A stretch of DNA of 64,000 bases from Phanerodontia chrysosporium (GCA_001910725.1 MJGA01000006.1:1302001-1366000); one strand, 5' to 3'. Counted from the first letter of the stretch, positions 1 to 9,846 are shown. Notes: generated from the letters alone by a model not told the origin. Program-made: numbers and translations.

Positions 1-1
1 T

Positions 2-364
2 CACACCAACACTCAGGTTCATCAGCTGCGCGACTACGGACGAAAGTTCAACGGCGCCCTTAACCACTTGGGTCCGTTCTTTCAGAAGCTAGACGAGCAG
101 CGTTTTCGAGTTGGGTTGACTGAACACGAGCTCTACATCTTGGGCTTGTTCAAGGAGAGGTTCGATAACATTCGCAAACACCTTCAGACCATCGTCGAGA
201 CGAAGGAGTACACCACGAGGGAGTGGAAGAAGATTTCGAGGGATTTGAAGAAGGCAGGCGCACATAGCTTTGCTGAGCTTAAGCCACGCTTCGCTGAGCA
301 TTGCAGGGAGCTGATTCAGGAGTTGGGTGAAGATTGGTTGTTTTTGGAGAAGAACCTCGATTAG
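2..364 (+). CDS. Extra ORF upstream of gag in element 1, partial
   Basis: The frame is open from the first bases of the window to a stop at 362-364, giving at least 120 residues with the N-terminus missing. It is rich in Lys, Glu, Leu and Arg and looks helical. It ends 29 bases before the gag ATG at 394, so it belongs to the element and not to the host. I recognise no domain. It could be a separate ORF in front of gag or the end of a longer leader protein. The true start is outside the window; the first alternative start in view, at 68, is not an ATG. Confidence 0.5.
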   Translation, partial: HTNTQVHQLRDYGRKFNGALNHLGPFFQKLDEQRFRVGLTEHELYILGLFKERFDNIRKHLQTIVETKEYTTREWKKISRDLKKAGAHSFAELKPRFAEHCRELIQELGEDWLFLEKNLD

Positions 365-393
365 TTTTTGTATCTGCGCATTTTTGAATCAAG

Positions 394-1974
394 ATGTCGC
401 TCAATTCAAACCCTGTTGACTTTGGTTTGCGTTCTGCTGCGAGTTCAAGTGGTATGGACCCTTGGGGAGCGTTAGAACTCGGCTCTATGGCTGAGGGAGG
501 CCCTACCCCAGTTTTGGCTGCTGCGCCGCTTTCGACCTCTTACGAAGAGTACAGCCAGTCATGGGTACAAGCCGCTCAGGAAGGACTGACTCCTGGCGAC
601 TTCAAGGCCCTCGTTGACAGCCTGGGTAACTGGGTAAAGGCTGAGATAGCTCAAGTAAGGTCGGAAATGGGTTCAGAAGTCCTTCGCTTGAAGGAAGCCC
701 TTCGCAAACGCAAAACCGAGGCCAAGACACTTCAGGAGCAGATAGACACCCTTGAGCAGACTAGACAGCACTTGTCTGCGCAGATAGCAGAGGCTCAGAA
801 CCAAAATCGCGTTTTGCAGAACGCTATGCAGATGCTGAAGCAGGAGAACGAGAGCTTGAAAGTGTTGGTTCAGCAAGGCACTAGTGGAGGCAACGTTGGG
901 TTGTCTCAGTCTTTGTTCCCTACCATGAAGGAGCCTGACACCTTTAATGGTGATAAGGCTAGTAAGCTGGATGACTGGCTCGAGTCGATGGCACTCTGGT
1001 TGCGCCACCGTGGCGTAATGGACGACGAAAAGAAGATAGAGACGGCGATGACTTACCTGCGAGGTTCAGCAAAGAAGGTCATGCAAGAGTACTTCGACAA
1101 GGTGGCAGACTCAAAGCCCCTTGGTACTTGGACCAACTTTGTGAACGAACTCCAGAAAGGATTCCAACAGACCGACAAGAAGGACAGGGCAAGGGCAGAG
1201 TTTGAGCAGCTTGTCAGCAAGAAAGGAACGAACGAGAAGACTTTCAATGAGTTTGCTGCTCGTTTCCGTTCGCTGGCTCGCCAAACTGACTTCTCCAACG
1301 AGGAACTGTTGGTCAAAGCCTATGCCCATACCCCTCGTGCCGCTGCCGATGTACTGGCAGCCCGTGGTCGTGCTCAGTGGGCTACGACCTGGGACAGTTG
1401 GTTGAAGGATGTTCAGGAGATTCTGCAGGATCAACGTCTCTTGACGGGCACCGTACTCTCTGGACAGCCTCAGTCGTCGAAAGACCCTGACGCTATGGAT
1501 GTCGACGCCTTGAAGAAGGGCTCAGCCCAGGGCAAAGGCAAGACAGCCAAAGTTCAGAAGGTTGCCATGTCGTTCGAGGAGGCGAAGAAGAAAGGCTGCT
1601 GCGCTCAGTGTGGAGGCAAAGGCCACATCGCCAAGGAGTGTCCATCGAAGAAGAACAACTCAGGTTCTTCGACATCGTCGAGTAAAACTACCAATGCACC
1701 GGTGGCCAGTTCATCAAAGGCTTCGTCTTCAAAGGGAAAGGAGAAGGATAAGGGCTCTCGCCACACAAAGAGCAGTGTGCGCGAGGTGTACGCCAGCGAC
1801 TCGGAGAGATTCCAGGAGGTAGCCTCTGACAAGGAGTCGAGCTCGGATAGCTCAGAAGAAGAAGATACCCCCAAGACCAAGCAAAAGAAGAAGTCGTCTT
1901 CGAAGGAGAAGGCGCAGAAGATTAACCGCGTGGTATTCTCAGACGATGAGGATTTTCTGCAGGGACCGATGTAG
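394..1974 (+). CDS. gag: Gag polyprotein of element 1
   Basis: Structural protein forming the retrotransposon particle, 526 residues. Residues about 75-165 form a long coiled coil of Lys/Glu/Leu/Gln heptads. The retrotransposon-gag capsid region follows at about 175-340. A CCHC zinc knuckle (CAQCGGKGHIAKEC, C-x2-C-x4-H-x4-C) lies near residue 405 and should bind the RNA genome. The tail is Ser/Lys/Asp-rich and low in complexity. The start is the first ATG after the upstream ORF. The stop at 1972-1974 is followed by pol in the -1 frame. Confidence 0.92.
   Translation: MSLNSNPVDFGLRSAASSSGMDPWGALELGSMAEGGPTPVLAAAPLSTSYEEYSQSWVQAAQEGLTPGDFKALVDSLGNWVKAEIAQVRSEMGSEVLRLKEALRKRKTEAKTLQEQIDTLEQTRQHLSAQIAEAQNQNRVLQNAMQMLKQENESLKVLVQQGTSGGNVGLSQSLFPTMKEPDTFNGDKASKLDDWLESMALWLRHRGVMDDEKKIETAMTYLRGSAKKVMQEYFDKVADSKPLGTWTNFVNELQKGFQQTDKKDRARAEFEQLVSKKGTNEKTFNEFAARFRSLARQTDFSNEELLVKAYAHTPRAAADVLAARGRAQWATTWDSWLKDVQEILQDQRLLTGTVLSGQPQSSKDPDAMDVDALKKGSAQGKGKTAKVQKVAMSFEEAKKKGCCAQCGGKGHIAKECPSKKNNSGSSTSSSKTTNAPVASSSKASSSKGKEKDKGSRHTKSSVREVYASDSERFQEVASDKESSSDSSEEEDTPKTKQKKKSSSKEKAQKINRVVFSDDEDFLQGPM
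1950..1974 (+). promoter_or_regulatory. Gag-pol -1 frameshift window of element 1
   Basis: The pol frame is closed by a TGA at 1947-1949 and the gag frame by a TAG at 1972-1974. If pol is made by frameshifting, the -1 slip must therefore occur inside these 25 bases. The only homopolymer available is TTTT at 1953-1956, where the Phe codon TTT can re-pair one base back. This is not a canonical X XXY YYZ heptamer, so the exact site is an inference. Confidence 0.45.
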
Positions 1975-4900
1975 AGTCTGCGACATCTGGTCCGTTTTTA
2001 GATTTCCTTTACCCTCCCGACTCAGTAGAATGTATTAAATCAGTTTTGGAATCGAGAAAAGTCTCTAGTTTGCCCTCTAAATCGAGCTTTATCGTTCCAG
2101 TAACTTTGAGTCAGGGTAAGGAAATCAGAGTGCAGACTACCGCGCTGGTTGATTCAGGGGCCTATGCTGTGTTCATTAGCCATCGCTTCGTCAAGAAGCA
2201 TAAGCTGAAGACGAACCAGCTGGCCAGGGAGATACGCGTTTACAACGCAGATGGCTCCAGGAACAAGTGTGGCAGTATTGAGGAGTACGCTTGGCTCGAC
2301 GTAGCCGTAGGGGACCATGTCTCCAGACAAGCATGCCTCATTACAGATCTGGGTGGAAAGGACATGTTCCTCGGCTTTAGCTACTTGAAGAAGCATAATC
2401 CCGAGATAGATTGGGATAAGGGCGAGTGGAAGTACTCCAGATGCCCAGATTCTTGTCGCTTTACCAGCCACAAGGCTCAAGTAGCACAAGCAGAGCTCGA
2501 AGAACCTATGGATGAGGACTTCGAGGAGGAAGAAGAGGAGCCTTGGCTTCAGTGGGTCGACCCTTCCACCCCAGATGGCCGCGTTTTGGCAGTAACCTGC
2601 CGGAAGATCGCAGCGATGTGCAGTATTCGTTCGCTGGAGGGAATCGAGGGCTGGGAGCAGCTTGTCCCTGCACAGTATCAGGACTATGGGGACGTGTTTT
2701 CGAAGCGTGCAAGCGAACAGTTACCCGTACGAAAGCCTTACGACCATGCTGTCGAGTTTATCGACGGAGCTACCCTACCTCGACCAGCTCGTAATTACTC
2801 GCTGTCGCCAGAAGAGAGGAATTCTCTGGACGAGTGGATTCAGGAGAATCTCGCCAAGGGATACATCAGACCGAGTAAATCCCCGCTGGCAGCACCAGTC
2901 TTTTTCGTGAAGAAGAAGGACGGTTCATTGCGCTTGGTGCAAGACTACAGGAAGCTGAACGAAGTCGTCAAGAAAGACCGCTTCCCTATACCCAAGATCT
3001 CAGACCTTATAGATCGACTATCTAAGGCCAGTATATACACCAAGATTGACCTTAGATGGGGGTATAACAACGTCAGAATCAAGGAAGGAGACGAGTGGAA
3101 GCTGGCCTTCATCACACCTTTCGGTTTATACGAACCTACAGTGATGTTCTTCGGCCTCAGCAATGCACCAGCAACCTTTCAGCGCATGATGAACCATATT
3201 CTCGATGATCTGATTCGAGAAGGGCATGTCATGGTCTACCTAGACGACATCCTCATCTTCACGAATGACTTGGACCACCATCGGCGATTAGTTCGCGAGG
3301 TATTGCAGCGGCTACGCGACAATGACCTGTTCGCTAAGCCAGAAAAATGCTTCTTCGAGACGGATAGCATTGAATACCTCGGAATGATCATCAGCAAGGA
3401 GTCGGTTCAGATGGATCCATCGAAGGTAGATGGCGTTTTATCTTGGCCCATACCCAAAAGGGTCAAAGATGTCCAGGCTTTCCTGGGTTTTGCTAACTTC
3501 TACCGACGGTTTATTCGAGACTTTGGCAAGATTGTTCGCCCATTGTCAGAGCTTACCCGCAAAGGCAAAGAGTGGGAATGGGGGCCTGAGCAGCAGGATG
3601 CCTTTGATACGCTCAAGAGAGCGTTCACCACTGCGCCTATTCTCAAGATTCCGGACGACGAGCACCCTTTTAGGCTCGAATGCGATTCGTCAGACTTTGC
3701 TACGGGGGCTGTACTTGAGCAACTGGGTGAGGATGGCCTCTGGCACCCTGTCGCGTTTTACTCCAAGGCGCTAGGCGTACACGAGCGCAACTACGAGATA
3801 TACGACAAGGAGATGCTGGCCATCATCCGCGCACTGAAGGAATGGCGCCACCACTTGGAGGGACACCCTCTACCATTCGACATATGGTCAGATCACCAGA
3901 ATTTGACCTATTTCCGCAAGGCGCAAGACTTGACGCGACGCCAAGCACGTTGGAGTCTTTTCCTCACACGTTTCCACTTCAAGTTGGAGCACAAGCCTGG
4001 AAAGACGATGAAGCGGGCTGATCCAATGTCCAGGAGGCCAGATCATGAATTGGGGGTGGATTGCGACAATCGTGAAAAAGTCCTTTTGAAGCCAGAATAT
4101 TTCGCGATTCGAGCCATGCAACCAACCCATTCATCGATAGTGGACGATAGCAAACTGCTAGAAAGGATCAGAAAAGCCCTGCTGGACGACGAAGTCACCA
4201 AGTCGTACAAAGACCTGATGTTGAAAGGACCAAGAGAGTTCGGGAAGGACTTAGCAGAATGGCACCTCGAGGACGGGCTACTACTGCACCGAGGCAAGGT
4301 GTATGTGCCCAAGGACGACAAGATTAGGGCGGATCTACTCAAGTTACACCACGACTTCCCTGGGGCTGGACACCCTGGACGATGGAAGACGTTGGAGTTG
4401 CTGTCGCGCAACTACTGGTGGCCAGGAATGTCAGTTTACGTCAAGAAGTACGTCGCAGGCTGCGAAGTCTGCCAGTCGCATAAAAACGTCAACCAGAAGC
4501 CTGCTGGCCTGCTACAACCGAACGAGGTTCCGTCGGAACCCTGGGAGATAATCTCATGTGACATGATCACGGACTTGCCTGAGTCGGACGGTTACAACGC
4601 TATCTTTGTAGTCGTTTGCCGCTTAACCAAGCGAGCACATTTCCTCCCCATCACCAAGGAGTTTTCAGCCAAGGATCTGGGAAATTTGCTCTATGAGCGT
4701 GTTTGGCCTTTGCACGGCCTACCCAGACAGATCATTTCGGATAGGGGAACGCAGTTCGCCGCAAAACTCTTCCAGGAATGGTGCAGACTCTTGGGGATCA
4801 AGTCAGCAATGACTACAGCGTTTCATCCTCAGGCGGACGGTCAGACGGAGCGAGTTAATCAGTCATTGGAGCAGTATCTGCGCTGCTACACAAGCTTCAG

Positions 4901-6107
4901 GCAGGACGACTGGGCGTACCTTTTGCCCTCTGCCGAGTTTGCGTACAATAACCAGGCGCATGAAAGCACCAAGAACTCGCCATTCTTCGTCGAATATGGC
5001 CGTCATCCACGCATGTTCCCAGAGCAGGACCGTGTTACAAGGTTGTCAGAACTGGACGACTGGACGAAGCTTAGACAGGAGGCCCAAGATCAGGCGAAAG
5101 CCGCGCTCGTGCTGGCTGCAGAGCGAATGAAGTGGTACTACGACCAGGGTAAATCAGAACCCTTGTTCAAGGTCGGAGACCGTGTTTGGCTTGACGCAAA
5201 GGATCTGAACCTTCGGGTTCCCTCCAAGAAACTGGCACCAAAGCGAATAGGCCCTTACGAGATCGTAGAGCAGCTGGGACCGGTCACCTTCAAGCTGAAG
5301 TTACCAGCCCATGTGAAGATTCACCCGGTCTTCCACGCAAGCAAGCTCACGAAGCACGTCGAGGATGAGGTTGCCAATCGCACGCGCAAACCCCTACCAC
5401 CCATTCGTGTGGGTGATGACGAGGAGTACGAGGTCGAGCAGATCGTAGATGCACAGCCAGACTCTAAAGGCCGTGTTATGTACCGAGTACGGTGGAGAGG
5501 CTACGATGAGCATAGTGACACATGGGAATACTTGCCCAATCTCAAGCACGCTATGGCGAAGGTCAAACAATTCCACAAGAAATACCCAGATGCGCCAAAG
5601 GCAATTTCCTTTCTGCAACGCCACCACGACGAGGAGGATGAGTTTTTCGTGCGCGAACTCGCGCTACTCCAATCTTGGGGAGCAGACGACCAGTTCGAGG
5701 TCGAGCTCATGAACAAGGATGCAAAACTTCCCTCACGTGGCTCGCCAGAAAGCGCAGGGTTGGATCTTTTCATCACGGAAGACCTTACGCTCAAGCCCCA
5801 TGATCGCAAGCTAGCGCCAACTGGCCTTCGAATGTGTACTCCACCAGGTACCTACGCTCGAGTCGCACCACGGAGTGGCCTTAGCCTCAGAGGCATCGAC
5901 ATAGGAGCAGGCGTTATTGACCGAGATTATCGAGGAGAGCTCAAGATTCTACTCATCAACAACTCGCCCGACACCTTTACATTCCACAAGGGTGATCGTG
6001 TCGCTCAACTCATGCTCGAAAGAATCTCCTACGCCGAACCAACTCCAGTTTCTCGCCTCGACTCAACCATTCGCAGCAGCGATGGTTTTGGCTCCACTGG
6101 TATTTAG
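1950..6107 (+). CDS. pol: Pol polyprotein of element 1 with C-terminal chromodomain and dUTPase
   Basis: Open from 1950 in the -1 frame to gag; no ATG opens it (the codon at 2046 is TTG), so it is probably made as Gag-Pol. Domains by position: aspartic protease with DSGA near 2150; reverse transcriptase with YLDDILIF at about 3239; RNase H from about 3660; integrase with an HHCC zinc finger at about 4340-4480 and catalytic D, D, E near 4560, 4740 and 4850; chromodomain at about 5425-5580; and a complete dUTPase from about 5700 to the stop. The dUTPase motifs are all present (SAGLDLF, PRSGLS, GVIDRDYRGE, GDRVAQ, SSDGFGSTG). The dUTPase is in frame with no stop, so it travels with integrase unless protease releases it. 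Confidence 0.93.
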   Translation, partial: GFSAGTDVESATSGPFLDFLYPPDSVECIKSVLESRKVSSLPSKSSFIVPVTLSQGKEIRVQTTALVDSGAYAVFISHRFVKKHKLKTNQLAREIRVYNADGSRNKCGSIEEYAWLDVAVGDHVSRQACLITDLGGKDMFLGFSYLKKHNPEIDWDKGEWKYSRCPDSCRFTSHKAQVAQAELEEPMDEDFEEEEEEPWLQWVDPSTPDGRVLAVTCRKIAAMCSIRSLEGIEGWEQLVPAQYQDYGDVFSKRASEQLPVRKPYDHAVEFIDGATLPRPARNYSLSPEERNSLDEWIQENLAKGYIRPSKSPLAAPVFFVKKKDGSLRLVQDYRKLNEVVKKDRFPIPKISDLIDRLSKASIYTKIDLRWGYNNVRIKEGDEWKLAFITPFGLYEPTVMFFGLSNAPATFQRMMNHILDDLIREGHVMVYLDDILIFTNDLDHHRRLVREVLQRLRDNDLFAKPEKCFFETDSIEYLGMIISKESVQMDPSKVDGVLSWPIPKRVKDVQAFLGFANFYRRFIRDFGKIVRPLSELTRKGKEWEWGPEQQDAFDTLKRAFTTAPILKIPDDEHPFRLECDSSDFATGAVLEQLGEDGLWHPVAFYSKALGVHERNYEIYDKEMLAIIRALKEWRHHLEGHPLPFDIWSDHQNLTYFRKAQDLTRRQARWSLFLTRFHFKLEHKPGKTMKRADPMSRRPDHELGVDCDNREKVLLKPEYFAIRAMQPTHSSIVDDSKLLERIRKALLDDEVTKSYKDLMLKGPREFGKDLAEWHLEDGLLLHRGKVYVPKDDKIRADLLKLHHDFPGAGHPGRWKTLELLSRNYWWPGMSVYVKKYVAGCEVCQSHKNVNQKPAGLLQPNEVPSEPWEIISCDMITDLPESDGYNAIFVVVCRLTKRAHFLPITKEFSAKDLGNLLYERVWPLHGLPRQIISDRGTQFAAKLFQEWCRLLGIKSAMTTAFHPQADGQTERVNQSLEQYLRCYTSFRQDDWAYLLPSAEFAYNNQAHESTKNSPFFVEYGRHPRMFPEQDRVTRLSELDDWTKLRQEAQDQAKAALVLAAERMKWYYDQGKSEPLFKVGDRVWLDAKDLNLRVPSKKLAPKRIGPYEIVEQLGPVTFKLKLPAHVKIHPVFHASKLTKHVEDEVANRTRKPLPPIRVGDDEEYEVEQIVDAQPDSKGRVMYRVRWRGYDEHSDTWEYLPNLKHAMAKVKQFHKKYPDAPKAISFLQRHHDEEDEFFVRELALLQSWGADDQFEVELMNKDAKLPSRGSPESAGLDLFITEDLTLKPHDRKLAPTGLRMCTPPGTYARVAPRSGLSLRGIDIGAGVIDRDYRGELKILLINNSPDTFTFHKGDRVAQLMLERISYAEPTPVSRLDSTIRSSDGFGSTGI
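4047..4057 (+). other. Candidate central polypurine-like tract, element 1
   Basis: GAATTGGGGGT is repeated exactly at 6130-6140, two bases before the 3' LTR. The internal copy sits between the end of RNase H and the integrase zinc finger. It could be a second plus-strand primer. It also encodes Glu-Leu-Gly-Val. Confidence 0.45.
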
Positions 6108-6129
6108 GCTTCACCAGGAGGTTCAGCTA

Positions 6130-6142
6130 GAATTGGGGGTAA
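6130..6142 (+). other. 3' polypurine-like tract of element 1
   Basis: A G-rich stretch (GAATTGGGGGTAA) immediately before the TG of the LTR, the usual place for the plus-strand primer. It is not purely purine because of two T residues. Confidence 0.7.
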
Positions 6143-6742
6143 TGTCACAGTTTTTCGTCTTAACCCTTAGGGTTAGGGGCAGCAGGTGACAGAAGCGATT
6201 ATTCCGAACTGTGACATGCAGAAGCGCTGGAGTGACAGCCCTAGGCTCGGGGCTGGTCACGTGATACGGCGGTCACGTGATGCGCACACGTGCGGTATCC
6301 CAGGGTCACATGGTCGAAGGTCTAGAAGCAGGCAAGGGTCTGGAAGCGCCGAGACACTCCGGAATGGACTAGAAAGTCCTGGAGGTCTCTGGACAGGTCC
6401 GGACAGTGCTGGAACGTTCTGGAGGTTTCTGGGACATCGTAGGAACATTTAGGAACGTGTAGGAGAATGTAGGAATGCCTGTAGGGCACTAGCCAATAGC
6501 GTAGTAGGTATTAGATAGCTAGGACCCTGAACACCGGTCCCTGGGGACCTGGTACACATGTATATAAACCCTGAGGGCTGGGGGTGCCTCCCCAGCTTCA
6601 ATCTCATCGCATCTCACCTCTCTAGCCTCTATACCTCGTCTTCAAGCCTGGCTACACCCTTTGTAGTCCAAGTAAACCTTTGCCAGTGAGTATTGCTGGT
6701 TGGTTTGGTGTATAGGCGCTAGGGCAGCGCATTTTTGTGATA
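6143..6742 (+). repeat. 3' LTR of element 1 (600 bp)
   Basis: Begins TGTCACAG and ends GTGATA, boundaries fixed by the solo copy at 10011-10610, which is also 600 bp. A TATA box (TATATAAA) is at about 6561-6568. The U3 part holds two CACGTGA E-box palindromes at about 6258 and 6274 and degenerate TAGGAA-type repeats around 6440-6480. Near its start it has two TTAGGG units preceded by an inverted CCCTAA-type unit. Compared by eye with the solo LTR, I see three differences, all transitions. Confidence 0.93.
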
Positions 6743-6872
6743 CAAGTCTCACCCCACCAAAGCTACTAAGGTAAGTAGCGGGGTTTACTTTGACAATCTG
6801 TATGTTTGGAATACTAACAGATAGTTAGCGTGCTCGCTGCATGCGCGCAGTCAATGCTCAGTACAGAAAGTC

Positions 6873-7788
6873 TCACCTCCGATTAAGCCACTCCGCGCTT
6901 GAGGCCAGCAAAATAATGACCTGCTTTGGTACCATGCATCGATCTTCAGTCTGCATAGCTGTGCGATGTCGAGTTAGTATCGTGCAATCGTAGGCATTTG
7001 TGCAGGTAGCTACCTCGAAATATGGGTAGCCTGTATCTGAAGAGAACCGCAACACGTTGATGTCGATGTAGGGCATCTCTGATCTCGCGCCTGGAGAGGA
7101 TGTCGAAGCCATGCGCTCCTCGAGGGACGACAGGCTGTCTTCGAGCGCAGTGTAGTCCAACGCAATGGCATCCATCATGTCGGAACTGCCTATGAGTTTG
7201 GAGAACCACGCTTTGACCTGAAAGCATTAGAATCAAGTCAATGGTGGCGATGCGGACCTGGCATAAACTCACTCGCTTATCCTCATGAGGACCGCGGGGA
7301 AAAGGAAGATTTAGGCCTCTGCGACATGGAAGAATGGCAGTACGATACTCAGGAGACGCTTCCATTTGCGATAGAGGGACCTGAATGATGGTACTGAGGA
7401 TCTCGTCCCAGATTCTCTCTTCAGGCGCGATCTGCGCCAGTGCGCGCACGACGCCGATCACGGCCAGCATTGACTCAGTGCCTAGAGGCTTTTCACAGGA
7501 CCTTCCCCATTCCGGCGCAAGCCCGACATAAAGAGCCCTCTTCGCCAGCAGCTCCTAAGCCCCTGTCAATACCGACTTTTGTTCCACTCTGCATAGGCGC
7601 ACCTTCCTGAGGTTGTAGGAACGCGTAACAATCCTGATGTCGTCCGGGTGACTAAAAGTGCACTCCAGAAGTTGTGCGACATAGTCGCCAACGGGTTGCC
7701 GGGGCATGACAGCTACCATCGCAGCTACAGGAGCTGGGACATGCAGGGGCTGTTTTGTTCTATATGAATAAAAAGACTTTGTATACAT
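6873..7788 (-). CDS. Unrecognised multi-exon gene, copy A
   Basis: A host gene on the minus strand with about four exons joined by short GT-AG introns. One intron links the exon ending near 7605 to one starting near 7556; a second, near 7210-7270, joins the block ending in HEDKR to one beginning VKAWFSKL; a third follows the block ending in PYFEV. Exon by exon it resembles gene B at 17.2-18.1 kb: both have a VGLAP motif, then a hydrophobic helix, then a WF block, then a PYF block. I do not recognise the family. The 3' end runs up to the LTR of element 1, so this copy may be truncated. Its N-terminus is uncertain. Confidence 0.5.
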
Positions 7789-8489
7789 ATCTTTGTGCTC
7801 TCCGAAGCTACTGACGATAAGGACCCTTTACGGGAACTAGAAGTGGACGTATTAATGACGCCTGATTCCTATGAGACGTCTCGGGACAGACTATGCCGTC
7901 TGCTGACCAGAGGCGTGGTTACATCGTGTTCACAACGTGTAAACGAGCCTGAATTCACTATTACTAGCTCGATCAAATGAACTACCTCACTAGCACAGGT
8001 GAGGACACATCGTAGATTGTGAATCACATGTAGAGTAAGATGATAATACTGTCCAAAGCTTACTTCGGAGTCAGTCTCGCGCAAGGGAAAGAGTAGGGAG
8101 CGAGACTAGTCGATTACGCAAAACCTTCGCCTTGTTCCGCGTGCACGGTCAGGTAATTTGAGAGGAACGGCGTGACACCGAGTAGACCCTAGACAGAAGT
8201 TGATGTGTAGTCTAAGTGGCATGGCACGCCAGTTGCGTGAGGCGCGATATCGTGGTTGATCCCACTTTCAACTCCTCCTCGAAGAGAGTGAGTCAAATTA
8301 AGGAACCGAGTTAGACGGACCAGTCCTAGGTTGGCTTCTGCCTCGGGCGTTCGTTGGGGACAAAGGTAGACTGCAAAGGTGTGTGTTGAGAAGGTAGAGG
8401 TTGGAGGCGTGAAGGGGGGGTTTCGTCTACAAAGGAGGGGTAAGGGTTAGATCAACTCACAGGCTGTCCTGTAAATAGACCTAAGAAAC
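7789..8489. other. Intergenic, no gene seen
   Basis: No ORF with domain character and no clear repeat on either strand. A G7 run at about 8413-8419 may already belong to the LTR-like remnant to the right. Confidence 0.5.
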
Positions 8490-9612
8490 AATGAGTGGTA
8501 GCCCGAATGCTACAACCCACTGGGAAACAATACAAAAGAGTCCAACGTGCAACAAACAACCAAACAACCAGTGAGACCAGAAGACGTACAACCGCAAACA
8601 CAAAAGAGTCCGTTAAAGACCGTGAACGTCAAACACAAAAGCGTACTCGACACCGGTGGCAGAGCCGGACTAGAGTACGTACAGGCAGCGAAAGAAAGGG
8701 GTACACTCTGTGTCAGCAAGAGCTTAGCAGGGTGTGGACAAACAACAACAACGTAGGGCGTGACCACAAACAACGTAGAACACTCGACACTGGGCAAAGG
8801 CCAGACTAGAGTGTAAAAGGAAAGACGAAGGGCAAACACTCGACACCGGTGGCAGAGCCGGACTAGAATGTTCCCACCCAACGTATGACGTACAACAAAA
8901 AGTACTCGACACCAGGCACAGGCCGGACTAGAGCACAACAACCGACGACGAAGAGCACTCGACACCGGGCACGAGCCGGACTAGAGTGGTCTCAACAACG
9001 ATGTAGACGTAGAACACCAGTGGCACTGCAGCAGCCGCGCTACAGTACACAGCAAAGAGCAAAAGACGTAGAGGGAGGAACGAACTAGATAGCGGTCTAG
9101 TGTCAAGAGGCTCCTCTGAGCGAGGATACAAGGGGTGGGGTTTATATACCCCTTAAACTAGGAGTATTCTAGAGTATTCTATAAAGTTCCATGTCCTTCT
9201 GCAATGTTCTCTTCCAAAAGTCCCTAAATCCTGAGTGCTGGGTCCAAGTCTGGGCCCTTCTGCCAGAATATTCCAGCAGATTCCACAGTATTCTTCGCTT
9301 TTCCACAATGTTCCAGCTGCTTCTTACCTCTTCCCAGGCCTTCCAAGCCTAAGCATGCCCCTTTCTCTCTTCTTTCCTACTCTTTCCCAATATGGATGCA
9401 CATTCCCACACCTTCTGGGATCTCCGGGTTTGGGCATGTCCTTCCCACACCCACTGGTATGACAGAGACTCAAGCCCATTTCATCCATATCTTGTGTCAA
9501 ACACCTTTGATGCATGATAGCGATCCTAGGAAACGGGACACCGCTGGTCACGTTTGTGGCCAAGGGGATCTATCGGTGGCACCCTGTATGCCCAACGTTA
9601 CGAGATGTTACA
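8490..9612 (-). mobile_element. Probable solo LTR or LTR remnant, left boundary undefined
   Basis: Read on the minus strand it begins TGTAACATCTCGTAACG at 9612, like the start of the element 2 LTR (TGTAACGG...CCGTTACC). It has a TATA-type block GGGTATATAAACCCC at about 9135-9150 in the position expected for an LTR promoter. Ahead of it are degenerate TTCCA/TGGAA repeats like those in the element 1 LTR. No coding region is present. I could not find a matching target duplication on the left, so the extent is a guess. Confidence 0.35.
8645..8987 (+). repeat. Five dispersed copies of a 31-bp repeat
   Basis: Units at 8645-8676, 8782-8812, 8838-8869, 8904-8934 and 8957-8987. The consensus opens ACTCGACACCGG and closes CCGGACTAGAGT. 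The ends of each unit are partly complementary (ACTC/GAGT and CCGG/CCGG), so each could fold as an imperfect hairpin. Spacers are A/C-rich with recurrent ACAAC and ACGTA. It lies in the presumed transcribed part of the LTR-like remnant. Confidence 0.75.
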
Positions 9613-9846
9613 AGGTAGGAGTAGACATATCACAGTGTACCAGGCAAGTAAAGAAAGTATGAGACTGTCAAAATGAGGTTATTGGACTAGGCGTCGCAAA
9701 ACAAGCCCCGAATCAATCGCGGGGTGGCCCTATAGATACTAGTACGGGCGAATCGAGCCCGGTATGCCTTCATAGATGCGCAACAAGCTGGTTCTCCAAT
9801 TCCATCAAGGCTTGCGATCTCACTTGCGGGGCTACTAAGTCCAATA

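Larger units (their letters stand above)
1..6742 (+). mobile_element. Ty3/gypsy chromovirus 1, 5' end outside window
   Basis: LTR retrotransposon running off the left edge. Order seen: an extra ORF, gag, pol (protease, RT, RNase H, integrase, chromodomain, dUTPase), a G-rich tract, and a 600-bp LTR at 6143-6742. The 5' LTR and primer binding site lie outside the window. All coding parts are open and the catalytic motifs are present, so the copy may be recent. A solo LTR of the same family at 10011-10610 defines the LTR ends as TGTCAC...GTGATA. Domain order (integrase after RNase H, chromodomain) places it in Ty3/gypsy chromoviruses; the terminal dUTPase is unusual. Confidence 0.95.
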
